Shown piece by piece: positions 28,484-37,177 of a stretch of 64,000 nt of DNA. The stretch's first letter is position 1; each line of letters opens with the position of its first letter. Made by a program: the position numbers and the translations under genes. Under the pieces are notes generated by a model that was not told where the DNA came from, searched no databases, and saw nothing but the letters and a program-made list of their open reading frames with translations. Origin of the DNA: a candidate division TM6 bacterium GW2011_GWF2_37_49. Its GTDB lineage: Bacteria; Babelota; Babeliae; Babelales; RVW-14. The stretch lies in the NCBI GenBank assembly GCA_000989955.1, contig LBTE01000003.1:1-64000 (forward strand), in the 5' to 3' direction.

Positions 28484-29509
28484 TTATGCTGGCATAGGCT
28501 CAGATTTTTGTGCGTCATGCACAAAGACCACTGGCTCCGCAACAGCTGGGACAATAACTTCTGGCGTACTGATAGCACAGGCTTTTTCATCAGTAGCTAT
28601 GACTGTATCGTCGGGCTTTATAATAGGGTTAAACAAGCTAGCCCTTGTGTCTTTGATCAATTTATATATTTCACCTAATTTATCACTTTTTTTAAAATTA
28701 TTTTTGGACGGTAATATAAACTTGTGTAGCGCAAAAAGCACAGCAAAGCCTAATATCCAGCTAACTTCAAAATAACCACTCTTGATAAAATAAAAATAAA
28801 CGGCAAACATGAATGATTTAAAAATTATATAAATAATACTTGCGTTAAAAGCGCAAGTTTCATTAATGACTTTGTCATAAACTAATAAATAATCTTGTTC
28901 TAATAATGACAAAATATCATGAAAAAATTTTGGACTTATCCCGGCTACACTTTTTGCATCATAACCATGTTCACAAGCAGATAACACATCCATCAAATTT
29001 TCTTTGAATTTATCAAGAGTATCCAAAGATACAAATCTTGGAGCAGACGCATAATCAGCCAAAAAAGTTAATATTAGCCCAGTCAAAAACTTAGCGGGCA
29101 TCGCGTATCGAAGTCCGGAAGACCTAATCATACCACCAAAAACATTATTTATTTCGGCATACTTTGGGCCATTTTTATCAAAGCACTGGGGGATTTTTTT
29201 TATCTCATCAATAAAACCGTTCACACTTCCATTGCTAAATCTTATCACTAAGAAAAAAACAGAATACACAACAACTGTTTGGAATTTAGGATCCAACAAA
29301 AGATTCGCAAATCGACCTGTTTTTTTGCTTCCCAATATTTCTTTGGTCAGTGTAAGATAGTCGCCCTGCATACGCGCTAAAACATCAAGCTCTGCCGATG
29401 TACGTGTTGAAAACGATTTTATGGATTGGATGGATGGTTGTGCAGCCATCCCAAACTCGGTAACAAAAAATAATGAAATAAAAACTAACTTAAAATATCG
29501 CAGCATCAT
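28484..29509 (-). CDS. Polytopic exported membrane protein in the ATAD3-like operon
   Basis: The protein has 341 residues with no known family. It opens with a signal peptide (LRYFKLVFISLFFVTEFGMAA). Hydrophobic helices follow near 90 (VVVYSVFFLVIRF), 145 (FLTGLILTFLADY), 225 (IIYIIFKSFMFAVYFYF) and 250 (WILGFAVLFALHKF). The end is Pro/Val/Ala-rich. It starts 23 bases after the AAA+ ATPase stop, so the two genes are very likely co-transcribed. A multi-pass membrane partner next to a membrane-anchored AAA+ protein suggests a complex; this is inference. Confidence 0.6.
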   Translation of the reverse strand: MMLRYFKLVFISLFFVTEFGMAAQPSIQSIKSFSTRTSAELDVLARMQGDYLTLTKEILGSKKTGRFANLLLDPKFQTVVVYSVFFLVIRFSNGSVNGFIDEIKKIPQCFDKNGPKYAEINNVFGGMIRSSGLRYAMPAKFLTGLILTFLADYASAPRFVSLDTLDKFKENLMDVLSACEHGYDAKSVAGISPKFFHDILSLLEQDYLLVYDKVINETCAFNASIIYIIFKSFMFAVYFYFIKSGYFEVSWILGFAVLFALHKFILPSKNNFKKSDKLGEIYKLIKDTRASLFNPIIKPDDTVIATDEKACAISTPEVIVPAVAEPVVFVHDAQKSEPMPA

Positions 29510-29532
29510 CGCGTTCCTATATTTTCCGATGG

Positions 29533-31239
29533 TTAAACAGCAGCTGCAGCTTGAGGTACGGCATCAAAAACAAGCCCCGTTTCTTTTTCAAGCTTCTTGC
29601 GTTGATACTCTGTTATAATGCGGTCTTGTTTTACTTTTTCAATTTTTTGCATTACAGCGTATTCAACAATTTCTTTAGTTAACACGTTTTGACCAGAGCG
29701 ATAGCCCCTCATGCGCATTTCTTCTACGAGCTGCTGAATATCACGGCCAGAAAAGCCTTCGATACGAGCAGCAACGTCTTTCCAAAGCGCTTCATCTAGT
29801 GCAGTATCAGTGGCTAGGCTTACCTCAACAAGTTCATCGTCTTTTGTATATTTGCGCTTATAATTAATGATATATTTATTTAATTTAAGCATAAGCATCT
29901 TGAAGCGTACATCGATAGATGGTGTTTCGAAGGCAAAAATTTTACCGAAACGGCTTCTTACCGCTGAATCAAGTAGCGATATATTATTTAGGGATATAAC
30001 TATCATGCAATTATATAAACCCTCTCCAGTCTCGGCTAAAAACTTGTTAACATTGTCAACGCCTTCTTTATCAAGAGTTTCACGAGATCTAAATAACGAG
30101 TCAGCCTCGTCGATAAAAACCATCAACCCCTTTTTACTATTTTTGGCCCAATCAAATAATTTATTAAGCTCGGTTACGCCCTCGCCATTTCTAAATTGAC
30201 TGACATCGGCCCCTGACAATATTGCATAATCCATATCTAAACTTTTTGCCATGCTACGCATAGCCATAGTTTTACCAGTTCCTGGTTCACCATAAAAAAT
30301 TGCGTTTGTGTAAGGAAACCCAAGATTTCGAGCCTGTCGAACGTCTTCTGCAAATGTAAACAAATCACTTTGAATCTTAGGCTCCAAAACCATATCGGAA
30401 AAAATAAGCTCCTGTTCTTCGATGGTTCCAAATATCAAAGTCTTCAATGTTTTTATAAATGCCTGCTTAAAACTGGCTCGTGAAGATTCGCGAACCAAGC
30501 TTGGTCTTCCAAATTTTGTTTTAATATACTCTGCAGCAAGTTTTGTCCCATGATATAGGCCAAACGTTCCACCCACAAGCAACAATGCTAGGCCAATGAA
30601 CATTAACAGCCTTATTTTATCATTTAACAGATCTCGCAAAAATTGAAACTTTTGGTCTGTATTATATTTAGAACTTGCAATATCCGCCATAGCCTTTCCT
30701 TCTGCATCAATCTGAGCCAATTGAACTTTTCGAGCTTGCTCACCTTGCGCCTTAAGCTCATCTAATCCAGACTTCATCGCATCTTGCACAATATTTGCAC
30801 CCTTAGCTTTAACTTCGGTAATGCGAGCCTCTGCGGCATGTAAATCGGCGTTTAATTGTTGCCGTTCTGCTGCAAGCTCAGCCATACGATCCGTGGATAG
30901 CTTAATAATCGCAGCAGGGTAATTCTGAAGCGTTTCAGCTCGAATCTGTGCATCCAAATGCATCATATTTTCTTGGTTTAAATAAAGCCTGTCACGAATT
31001 GGACCAGTTTCATCGACAATATTTGCGACAGCTTTGCCAACAAACTGTGCAGCTGGCTCTAGTGCCCGAAACAGTGCGTCGCCGCCAGACATTAAGAATT
31101 TAAAAATAGCAGGCATGCCATCTGCGGGTGCAGGTACTGGTGCAGCAGTAGGTGCAGCTGCTGCGCAGCAAGCCGAATTTGAGAAACAAATAATAATTCC
31201 CGATAATATTAGTCCATTAAATATTTTTTTTAATTTCAT
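29533..31239 (-). CDS. ATAD3-like membrane-anchored AAA+ ATPase
   Basis: The protein has 568 residues. The ATG at 31239 has GCGAGGAAAG upstream and overlaps the previous stop as ATGA. Layout: signal peptide or anchor (1-25), Ala/Pro linker, long charged coiled coil (about 95-190), one membrane helix (about 209-227), then GRPSLVRESSR (244-254) and a AAA+ module. The module has Walker A GEPGTGKT (317-324), DMDYAILSGADV (335-346), NKLFDWAKNSKKGLMVFIDEAD (359-380, with Walker B) and arginine-finger candidates in AVRSRFGK (426-433). This order, and the motifs around the membrane helix and Walker A, match eukaryotic ATAD3, a mitochondrial inner-membrane AAA+ protein. A cleaved signal plus one helix would put the coiled coil in the periplasm and the ATPase in the cytoplasm, equivalent to ATAD3 topology. 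FtsH is an alternative, but no HExxH protease motif exists. Confidence 0.85.
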   Translation of the reverse strand: MKLKKIFNGLILSGIIICFSNSACCAAAAPTAAPVPAPADGMPAIFKFLMSGGDALFRALEPAAQFVGKAVANIVDETGPIRDRLYLNQENMMHLDAQIRAETLQNYPAAIIKLSTDRMAELAAERQQLNADLHAAEARITEVKAKGANIVQDAMKSGLDELKAQGEQARKVQLAQIDAEGKAMADIASSKYNTDQKFQFLRDLLNDKIRLLMFIGLALLLVGGTFGLYHGTKLAAEYIKTKFGRPSLVRESSRASFKQAFIKTLKTLIFGTIEEQELIFSDMVLEPKIQSDLFTFAEDVRQARNLGFPYTNAIFYGEPGTGKTMAMRSMAKSLDMDYAILSGADVSQFRNGEGVTELNKLFDWAKNSKKGLMVFIDEADSLFRSRETLDKEGVDNVNKFLAETGEGLYNCMIVISLNNISLLDSAVRSRFGKIFAFETPSIDVRFKMLMLKLNKYIINYKRKYTKDDELVEVSLATDTALDEALWKDVAARIEGFSGRDIQQLVEEMRMRGYRSGQNVLTKEIVEYAVMQKIEKVKQDRIITEYQRKKLEKETGLVFDAVPQAAAAV

Positions 31240-32777
31240 GCTTTCCTCGCTAAAATATAGATTATCGTGCCGTACCATGCCCAAAATGATAGGTATCCTA
31301 CTATTCCAAATACGTTATTAACACCAAAATTTTTCTGCATTTTCCAATAATCAAATGATATTTCATGGCCTTTTTTTAAAAACTCCCTTAGTGCTTTTTC
31401 GGCATCAGCATAAGATTGTTTATTAGATAAAGAAGCAAATCGAATATCGTTTAAAATTTTTAAAAACAATTGAATATTGGCCTTGATGTATTCCTTAAAA
31501 TGGGTGGCTGTGAATTTATAAATATTGCGTAAAAACAAAGCAAATCCCAAAATTCTAGCACCCCAGATAAAATATTGTGAATTCAAGGTATCAATAGCCC
31601 CATTGTATTTTTTACCATTAAACCAATACAGCCCCAACAATTTAATAGACCCAACTACCCCTTGCCAAACCTGCTCAGCCCGTATATCTATGGGTAGTCG
31701 ACCAAAAAGTAAAAATGAGATAAGTGGATAAGCCGATACCCTAAGCTTCTTATTTTGAAATTTTTGGATTACTCCCTCAATCTTGTGAATCACCACATCC
31801 TGCAACAGTGGATTTATTGCAGCTGGATCAGCAAGTGCTGGCTTCACTTGATCAATAATTGGGGCAATTTCATTTATCAAATCACCAACAGATGTTGCAG
31901 CATATCCAAAATTGAATGACTCACCACCCATAAATTGTTTTTCTTTTTCATATAAATAATGCTTGCAGACCAGATTAAAAATAATATGCAGGCACCATTT
32001 TAAATTAAGTTTAAAATTGACATCCAAAGTCTTTATACAATTATTAACAAATACATCATTAGCCGCTGGTTCTTTCAAAACACTAAAAAATCCTTCTTGG
32101 TCAACTTTATCCAATTCAGCTATCAAAAGCTTAACCTTATCATCCATGTTTCTGGTAGCTGATTGCTTATAATAATTTTGCATCTGATTAAACAAAAATT
32201 TATCAAGACAATAATCACAAAAATCAAATCCAAATTTTGCGAAATCATTTTTATAAAAACCAACTTCAAAGAGATTTGAAATTGGAATCGAAAATATCGG
32301 TTCATTTGACTTGCCCTGCGATAAAACTTTCTTCAAATCTTCAAATTCGCGTTGAACTCCTTGCTTTGCCTGTTTTGCTTCTTGTAAAATCGCAGGAAGT
32401 TGTGCCCTAATTCCATCCAGAGCCTCTTTGTCCTTGGCTGAAAATTGAGGAAAAGTGGTAGGCTCTTGTAAAACTATGGAATCAGTCAGTGGTGCAGGTT
32501 GAGGTATATGTGGCTCTGTCGGAGCAGGTTGCACAAGATATGCCTTATATGCAGCATACACACCAGCTTCAGGTGTTTCTGGATGAGCTTGCATAAAATG
32601 CATCACCGGAATAATGTTGCCATCGTCAGCTTCGATCTGCGAAACCAAGTCCGGATGATCCGCTGCAAATCTAGCAGCCGCATCAAATTCTACATCATCC
32701 ATCGCAAACACATTTGATGTAGCAAAAAGCATCCCTATCAAAAATAAAAGATAAAAACTTTTAAACACTTTAAACAT
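31236..32777 (-). CDS. Large exported membrane protein, first gene of the ATAD3-like operon
   Basis: The protein has 513 residues and no recognised family. A signal peptide (VFKSFYLLFLIGMLFATSNVFA) is followed by an acidic segment and a Pro/Gln-rich linker (about 80-110), then a helical region with a coiled-coil stretch (LPAILQEAKQAKQGVQREF). Hydrophobic helices appear near 265 (WCLHIIFNLVCK), 365-400 (LISFLLFG, GSIKLLGLYWF), 425 (ILGFALFLRNIYKF) and at the C-terminus (GIVGYLSFWAWYGTIIYIL). Its stop overlaps the ATPase start by four bases, so their synthesis is coupled and their amounts probably matched. This makes it the strongest candidate for a stoichiometric partner. Confidence 0.65.
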   Translation of the reverse strand: MFKVFKSFYLLFLIGMLFATSNVFAMDDVEFDAAARFAADHPDLVSQIEADDGNIIPVMHFMQAHPETPEAGVYAAYKAYLVQPAPTEPHIPQPAPLTDSIVLQEPTTFPQFSAKDKEALDGIRAQLPAILQEAKQAKQGVQREFEDLKKVLSQGKSNEPIFSIPISNLFEVGFYKNDFAKFGFDFCDYCLDKFLFNQMQNYYKQSATRNMDDKVKLLIAELDKVDQEGFFSVLKEPAANDVFVNNCIKTLDVNFKLNLKWCLHIIFNLVCKHYLYEKEKQFMGGESFNFGYAATSVGDLINEIAPIIDQVKPALADPAAINPLLQDVVIHKIEGVIQKFQNKKLRVSAYPLISFLLFGRLPIDIRAEQVWQGVVGSIKLLGLYWFNGKKYNGAIDTLNSQYFIWGARILGFALFLRNIYKFTATHFKEYIKANIQLFLKILNDIRFASLSNKQSYADAEKALREFLKKGHEISFDYWKMQKNFGVNNVFGIVGYLSFWAWYGTIIYILARKA

Positions 32778-32839
32778 TTTAAAAATCCAAAATAAAAAAC
32801 AAAAACCGAATGATTAGTCATGATTAATAATATAATTCA

Positions 32840-33310
32840 ATTGTTAAATAACGCAATGGCCTCACGGGGAAGCCTTTTATAGAGAATTGCTTGAATCATT
32901 TCAGGCTGTATCGCGAGTTTGCGGGCATGGGTTGTTCATAACACTGATAGTAATGTTTGTATTTTGTAGCTTGTAATACCATTCTATATTTATAATATCG
33001 CTAGATAACTCAATATGCTGTCCGCTCGTCCTGAGCTTGTCGAAGGATTCGAGCGCTCGTAATGGTTCGACAGGCTCACCACGAGCGGGTATACTTGGTA
33101 TATTTATTTGTTGGCATGGTATAATTTGTCGTGGCACCAAGATCGTGATTTTGAGGGTGATACATTGACCATGCCACTTGTGATGCAGCATTGGATTGGG
33201 CCTGGCAACAAATTGATAATTTTTTGAATACGGCCTACGGGCAACGATTGGATGCGGAGTTTCGAGAATTATTTTTGAAAATAGCGAAAAGTGGCATCAC
33301 ACGCAAAACG
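32840..33310 (-). repeat. R2 dispersed repeat, long copy with nested palindrome
   Basis: It shares the block order of 27120-27455 and has the best-preserved right half (TTTTTTGAATACGGCCTACG, then GGATGCGGAGTTTCGAGAA). Read in one frame the right half gives phrases like WQQIDNFLNTAYGQRLDAEF, and R2 copies near 49400 and 50890 give a similar phrase (YQEINNFLDAAGG) on the opposite strand. R2 may therefore descend from a coding sequence, now broken by stops. A palindromic insert lies at 33022-33088. Confidence 0.7.
33022..33088. repeat. REP-like palindromic element inside R2
   Basis: The outer arms CCGCTCGT and ACGAGCGG pair exactly, and the inner CTGAGCTTGTCGAA pairs with TTCGACAGGCTCA with one bulge. 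A second small palindrome (CGAGCGCTCG) sits in the loop. The GC content contrasts with the AT-rich surroundings. Similar TTCGACAGGCTCA palindromes are, as I recall, scattered through many unrelated bacterial genomes; this is the only copy seen here. It interrupts an alignment between this R2 copy and the one at 27120. Confidence 0.75.
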
Positions 33311-33444
33311 CTAAACTTTGCCGTACATAAACCCGCAGTTTTGCATAATAATAATAATAATAATAATCTTCCAAAATGCGTTGCTAATCATGTATCTTTA
33401 AATTAACGTAAGTCGATCTCAGATTTTATCGAGGGGAATTGGCA

Positions 33445-34923
33445 ATGAAAAAAATTGTTTTATTATTTATGGTTTTTTGTGTCAGTAGCGGTTTTGTTGA
33501 TATGTATCCAGCCTCAGAATCGAATACGACACAACAACGTAAAAGCACTGACAGGACGAAGTTTACAGCCAAACTTCAAGCAGCACATCATGCGATAAAG
33601 CAAAAAATCTGGGAAATGCTTACAGGCGCAAAAAATCGTTCTATTCAAGGATATCATTACGTGCGCGAACATGGGATTAGTCAATCAGTCAAAAATTTGT
33701 TTACAGCTATGATAGCCAAAGGCAACTCGTTGTGGCGTAGTAAAAATGCGTTGCCAACAACTCAATCAACATTGATGACCAACACGCCAGTACCAGCAAC
33801 AGAAGCCCAACCAGCAGCAGCGGCAGCCGCTGCCAGCGCCACCAAACCACAATTACAGTTAGATCAATTGACGAATGAAAATACTTTTAGCGTCGAGCTC
33901 AACAATGATAATTTCAAGTCAAGAGTAACACAGCAGAATGAAAAGCATTTATTGCCAATAGATGAAATAAAAGAGTTCTTGCAACATCTTAATCAGGATA
34001 ACAGCGATTTTATCGTTTTAAGCCTTGGCACAGGATACATAAAAAATCAAATAATTCCCAGCTATTTGCAAGATCTTGCAAAAGAATACCCTGATAAAAA
34101 CTTTATCAATTATGCCATAGATCCTAAATTTTTTACGAGTAAATACGTAGACGAAAAGGATCAACAAGACGAAAACGAATTACTTGAGAGTCTGCAGCAA
34201 ATTTCAAGTTCAAACAACATTTACAAATATCGAGATTTAGATAACTTAAAAATTGCCTTATTTTCAACATTTTTACCTGAATTAAATGATGATACACAAG
34301 AATTAACACTCTTTTTTAAAATATTAAGAAGTATATTAAAAAATAAATTGCGTAGAGGATGCATTATTTTTTTTCATGTATGGTATACTCCTTGCAATCC
34401 ATGTAACAACAATAGTGGACTAATGTTGACTTATGAACATTTACGATCTAAGGTTCCTGCTCAAAAGTCGAATTTACGATTTTTTGTCGGTAGGCAAACA
34501 GTTTGGGATCCTGAAGATACCCCTCATGGGCTAGAGCTTTATGATCCGATTCAATTCAATTTTCAACTCAGTTACGCCGACAATATTATGTATAGCCTCA
34601 GTAAATCCAAAGACATTCAACAACAACAATGGACAGCCATTGAAAATGCTATCAATAAAACAAAAAACGTAAAATTTTGTTACAGAATAGACAAGGTACT
34701 GATCGACGAGAAGCAATGGAAAATGAATGGAATACAATCAGCAGCTAACATAAACACTCGTGATGTCTGTGCACTTTACACAGGCAAACTAAACGAGAGC
34801 ATTCGTAACAATCAGGAAACTAGTTTGCGAAGTATTGATCAAGAACTAAGTAAACGAGGGAAGATGCTGCAAGATACAACCCATGGCTTCAAAATTGTCG
34901 ACTCGCCGCCTTCTGATGAATAA
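33445..34923 (+). CDS. Secreted protein of unknown function
   Basis: The protein has 492 residues. The ATG at 33445 has GAGGGG ten bases upstream and opens a signal peptide (MKKIVLLFMVFCVSSGFVDM). A basic helical region (about 25-90) is followed by a low-complexity Ala run (near 125). A globular C-terminal half starts near 185 with FIVLSLGTGYIKNQIIPSYL, which has the strand-loop-helix look of a nucleotide- or cofactor-binding fold, followed by FINYAIDPKFF. A four-cysteine-spaced stretch, YTPCNPCNNNSG, lies near 320. I recognise no family. An ATA trinucleotide tract lies about 80 bases upstream in the leader. Confidence 0.6.
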   Translation: MKKIVLLFMVFCVSSGFVDMYPASESNTTQQRKSTDRTKFTAKLQAAHHAIKQKIWEMLTGAKNRSIQGYHYVREHGISQSVKNLFTAMIAKGNSLWRSKNALPTTQSTLMTNTPVPATEAQPAAAAAAASATKPQLQLDQLTNENTFSVELNNDNFKSRVTQQNEKHLLPIDEIKEFLQHLNQDNSDFIVLSLGTGYIKNQIIPSYLQDLAKEYPDKNFINYAIDPKFFTSKYVDEKDQQDENELLESLQQISSSNNIYKYRDLDNLKIALFSTFLPELNDDTQELTLFFKILRSILKNKLRRGCIIFFHVWYTPCNPCNNNSGLMLTYEHLRSKVPAQKSNLRFFVGRQTVWDPEDTPHGLELYDPIQFNFQLSYADNIMYSLSKSKDIQQQQWTAIENAINKTKNVKFCYRIDKVLIDEKQWKMNGIQSAANINTRDVCALYTGKLNESIRNNQETSLRSIDQELSKRGKMLQDTTHGFKIVDSPPSDE

Positions 34924-34941
34924 GACAATTTTAAACATGTT

Positions 34942-34970
34942 CAATATTTTGACGTAGCGTCAAAATATTG
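34942..34970 (+). terminator. Terminator-like hairpin
   Basis: A perfect 13-base-pair stem with a three-base loop begins 18 bases after the stop of the secreted protein. The downstream T-run is short (ATTTCT), so termination may be partial. Confidence 0.55.
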
Positions 34971-35019
34971 ATTTCTAGGCTTATACATCAGCTCTACACT
35001 TCGTTATGTAGCCACTAAT

Positions 35020-35125
35020 CAGTTGTAGCGAAAAAACAATAAATTTATCGCTTCGGCCTACGAACATTGATTGGGAGCTGTGTTACAGAGGTTTTTTATA
35101 AAAACTGCAAGAAGTGCCATCGATT
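35020..35125 (-). repeat. R2 dispersed repeat, short degenerate copy
   Basis: It keeps GCTTCGGCCTACGAACATTG and AAAACTGCAAGAAGTGCC in the order and spacing of the right half of the 33.2 kb copy. It abuts the tRNA gene. Confidence 0.5.
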
Positions 35126-35134
35126 AAATTTAAA

Positions 35135-35212
35135 TGGCGGGGCTGACGAGACTCGAACTCGCGACCTTCCGCGTGACAGGCGGACGCTCTAACCAAACTG
35201 AGCTACAGCCCC
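35135..35212 (-). tRNA. tRNA-Asp (anticodon GUC)
   Basis: The minus strand folds as a full cloverleaf: acceptor GGGGCTG pairs with CAGCCCC, D arm GCTC/GAGC, anticodon stem TCCGC/GCGGA with loop CTGTCAC giving anticodon GTC, and T arm GCGAG-TTCGAGT-CTCGT. Discriminator G is followed by an encoded CCA (35135-35137). Confidence 0.95.
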
Positions 35213-35290
35213 TCGAACTTTTAAAATGAATTTAACCGTTCTAAGGTTAAACCTATTGTGCCAAATATTTTGAATAATTCAAGAAAAAAA

Positions 35291-37177
35291 TCATAATTTT
35301 ATAACCTTTACAATACTTGCAGCGTCTATTCCAGCATCACTTAATAATTCTTGTGGGCTGCCAGATCGGGATATGTGGTCCAGGCCAAGCATCTGCACTC
35401 GTACATCGGAGTTAATTAAACTGCTTGCAATCATAGATCCGATTCCACCATTGATGTAGTGATCTTCCACCGTAATCACGCGATTGTCAGACTTTTTTGC
35501 CGTCTTTAAAATCGTTTGTGCATCAAGCGGCTTGATGCTGTACAAATCGATTACCGAGACCAAAAAGCCCTCTTTTTTCAGTATTTCATAAGCCTTTAAT
35601 GCTTCGTGTAATGTTATACCGGCAGCAACAATACAACATCTGTCTTTTTGGCTTTGGCGCAACACTTTGCAGCCGCCGATCGCAAATTTTTCGTTGATAT
35701 CGTAAAGCATTGGCGTATCAGCACGGGTTGTTCTGACGTACGAAATACCTTTATTATAATTTGCGCTTAATTCAATCAATTTATACGCTGAAACGCCATC
35801 GCTTGGATAAAGAATTACCGAATCAGGGATCGTGCTTATCATCGCAATATCTTCAAGAGCCATCTGCGATGGGCCGTCTTGCCCAATCGAAACACCGCAG
35901 TGGGAGCCACAAAGGCGCAAAGCGTGCTTACCAACACCAGCCATGCGGATCTGATCAAATGCTCGCGTTAAAAATGCGCCAAATGTCGATACCAAAGCAA
36001 TTTTGCCGCGCGCTTGCAAACCCGTGGCCACTCCAATCATATTTTGTTCAGCAATAAAGCATTCAATAAATCGTTCCGGATAATCTTTTGCAAACATATC
36101 TGAAAACGTTGAATTTTTAACGTCTCCATCAAGAGCTATCGCGTTTTTGCAAGACTTACCGATAGCTGCAAGCGCGTACCCATAAGCCTTACGTGTGGAT
36201 AATTTTTTATCATCGGCAAACAAGGCCTTGTTTGGGTCTTTTGCCAAATCGATAGACACATGAGCCTGAACAACTTGCGCTTTTGACTTATCTGGCGCAG
36301 GGATTATATATTTAGTTTTTGATTTAAATCCAACATCTTTTTTGAATCGCACCAGCATTTTTTGAATTAATTTTTCGGATTCATCAGCGCTTAGCGGCTT
36401 ACCATGCCAGCTTTGCTTGCCTTCAATATCCGTAATTCCATAGCCTTTTTGCGTTTTTGCAATTATCATTGTAGGCTTGTTTTTGGATTTATGAGCTTTT
36501 TGTATTGCGTTAAAAATTTGTTTTACATCGTGGCCATTGACAGTCAAGGAGTTCCAACCAAAAGCCTTAAATTTGGCAGCGATCTTTTTAATATCTTGGT
36601 CAAGCATTGTTTGACCAGATTGGCCTAACCCGTTGCAGTCTACAAAGCCTATCAAGTTATCAGCCTTGTTGTACGCCGCAAGCTCGGCAGCCTCCCACAC
36701 GGAGCCTTCTGCTATCTCTCCATCACCAAGCAACACATATGTTTTATAGTCTAGTTTATCTAATTTCGCATTCAGAGCCATACCAAGGCCGATAGAAAGC
36801 CCCTGACCCAGCGAGCCAGTGGCCGCTTCGTTAAAAGCAAACCTTGGCGTTGGATGCCCCTCAAAAACAGAATTAAATTCACGCAAACTCATCATTTGCT
36901 CGTTTGTTATTACACCTGCATTTTTCCATGCGGCATAGACAACCGGTATTGCATGCCCCTTTGAAAGAATAAAACGGTCATTTGCAGGATTAGATGGATT
37001 TTTTGTGTCATAGCGCAAAAAATTAAAAAATATCACAGAAACAATATCGGCTGCAGACATGCAAGAAGTTGGATGGCCAGATCTGCTCTTTGTTGTAGCG
37101 CGAATGGAATCTACTCGTAAATTTAACGCCTGGTGCTTTAAAAATTGTACTTTTTCTTTGTTTAAAGTATTTTTCAT
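35291..37177 (-). CDS. tkt: Transketolase
   Basis: A thiamine-diphosphate enzyme moving two-carbon units between sugar phosphates in the non-oxidative pentose phosphate pathway. It has 628 residues as a single chain with all three domains: RSGHPTSCMSAADIV near the start, the ThDP/metal-binding VLLGDGEIAEGSVWEAAELAAYNKADNL with the GDG...N pattern near 150-180, a central pyrimidine-binding domain with ECFIAEQNMIGVATGLQARG, and a C-terminal domain. GGGG in AAAAGGGGC precedes the start. It overlaps the NUDIX gene stop by four bases. Full-length transketolase implies ribose 5-phosphate and erythrose 4-phosphate interconversion is retained. Confidence 0.96.
   Translation of the reverse strand: MKNTLNKEKVQFLKHQALNLRVDSIRATTKSRSGHPTSCMSAADIVSVIFFNFLRYDTKNPSNPANDRFILSKGHAIPVVYAAWKNAGVITNEQMMSLREFNSVFEGHPTPRFAFNEAATGSLGQGLSIGLGMALNAKLDKLDYKTYVLLGDGEIAEGSVWEAAELAAYNKADNLIGFVDCNGLGQSGQTMLDQDIKKIAAKFKAFGWNSLTVNGHDVKQIFNAIQKAHKSKNKPTMIIAKTQKGYGITDIEGKQSWHGKPLSADESEKLIQKMLVRFKKDVGFKSKTKYIIPAPDKSKAQVVQAHVSIDLAKDPNKALFADDKKLSTRKAYGYALAAIGKSCKNAIALDGDVKNSTFSDMFAKDYPERFIECFIAEQNMIGVATGLQARGKIALVSTFGAFLTRAFDQIRMAGVGKHALRLCGSHCGVSIGQDGPSQMALEDIAMISTIPDSVILYPSDGVSAYKLIELSANYNKGISYVRTTRADTPMLYDINEKFAIGGCKVLRQSQKDRCCIVAAGITLHEALKAYEILKKEGFLVSVIDLYSIKPLDAQTILKTAKKSDNRVITVEDHYINGGIGSMIASSLINSDVRVQMLGLDHISRSGSPQELLSDAGIDAASIVKVIKL

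Noticed and set aside
29533..31239. FtsH protease as identity of the membrane AAA+ protein
   Set aside because: No HExxH zinc motif follows the AAA+ module, and the sequence before the module matches ATAD3, not FtsH.
32901..33191. 96-codon minus-strand frame
   Set aside because: It spans the palindromic element and R2 on the antisense side; composition reflects the palindrome.
33191..33406. Plus-strand frame reading WQQIDNFLNTAYGQRLDAEF
   Set aside because: It falls in an R2 copy and runs on into the ATA tract and leader of the next gene. Other R2 copies have stops in the equivalent frame, so I treat it as a repeat or decayed coding sequence, not a gene.
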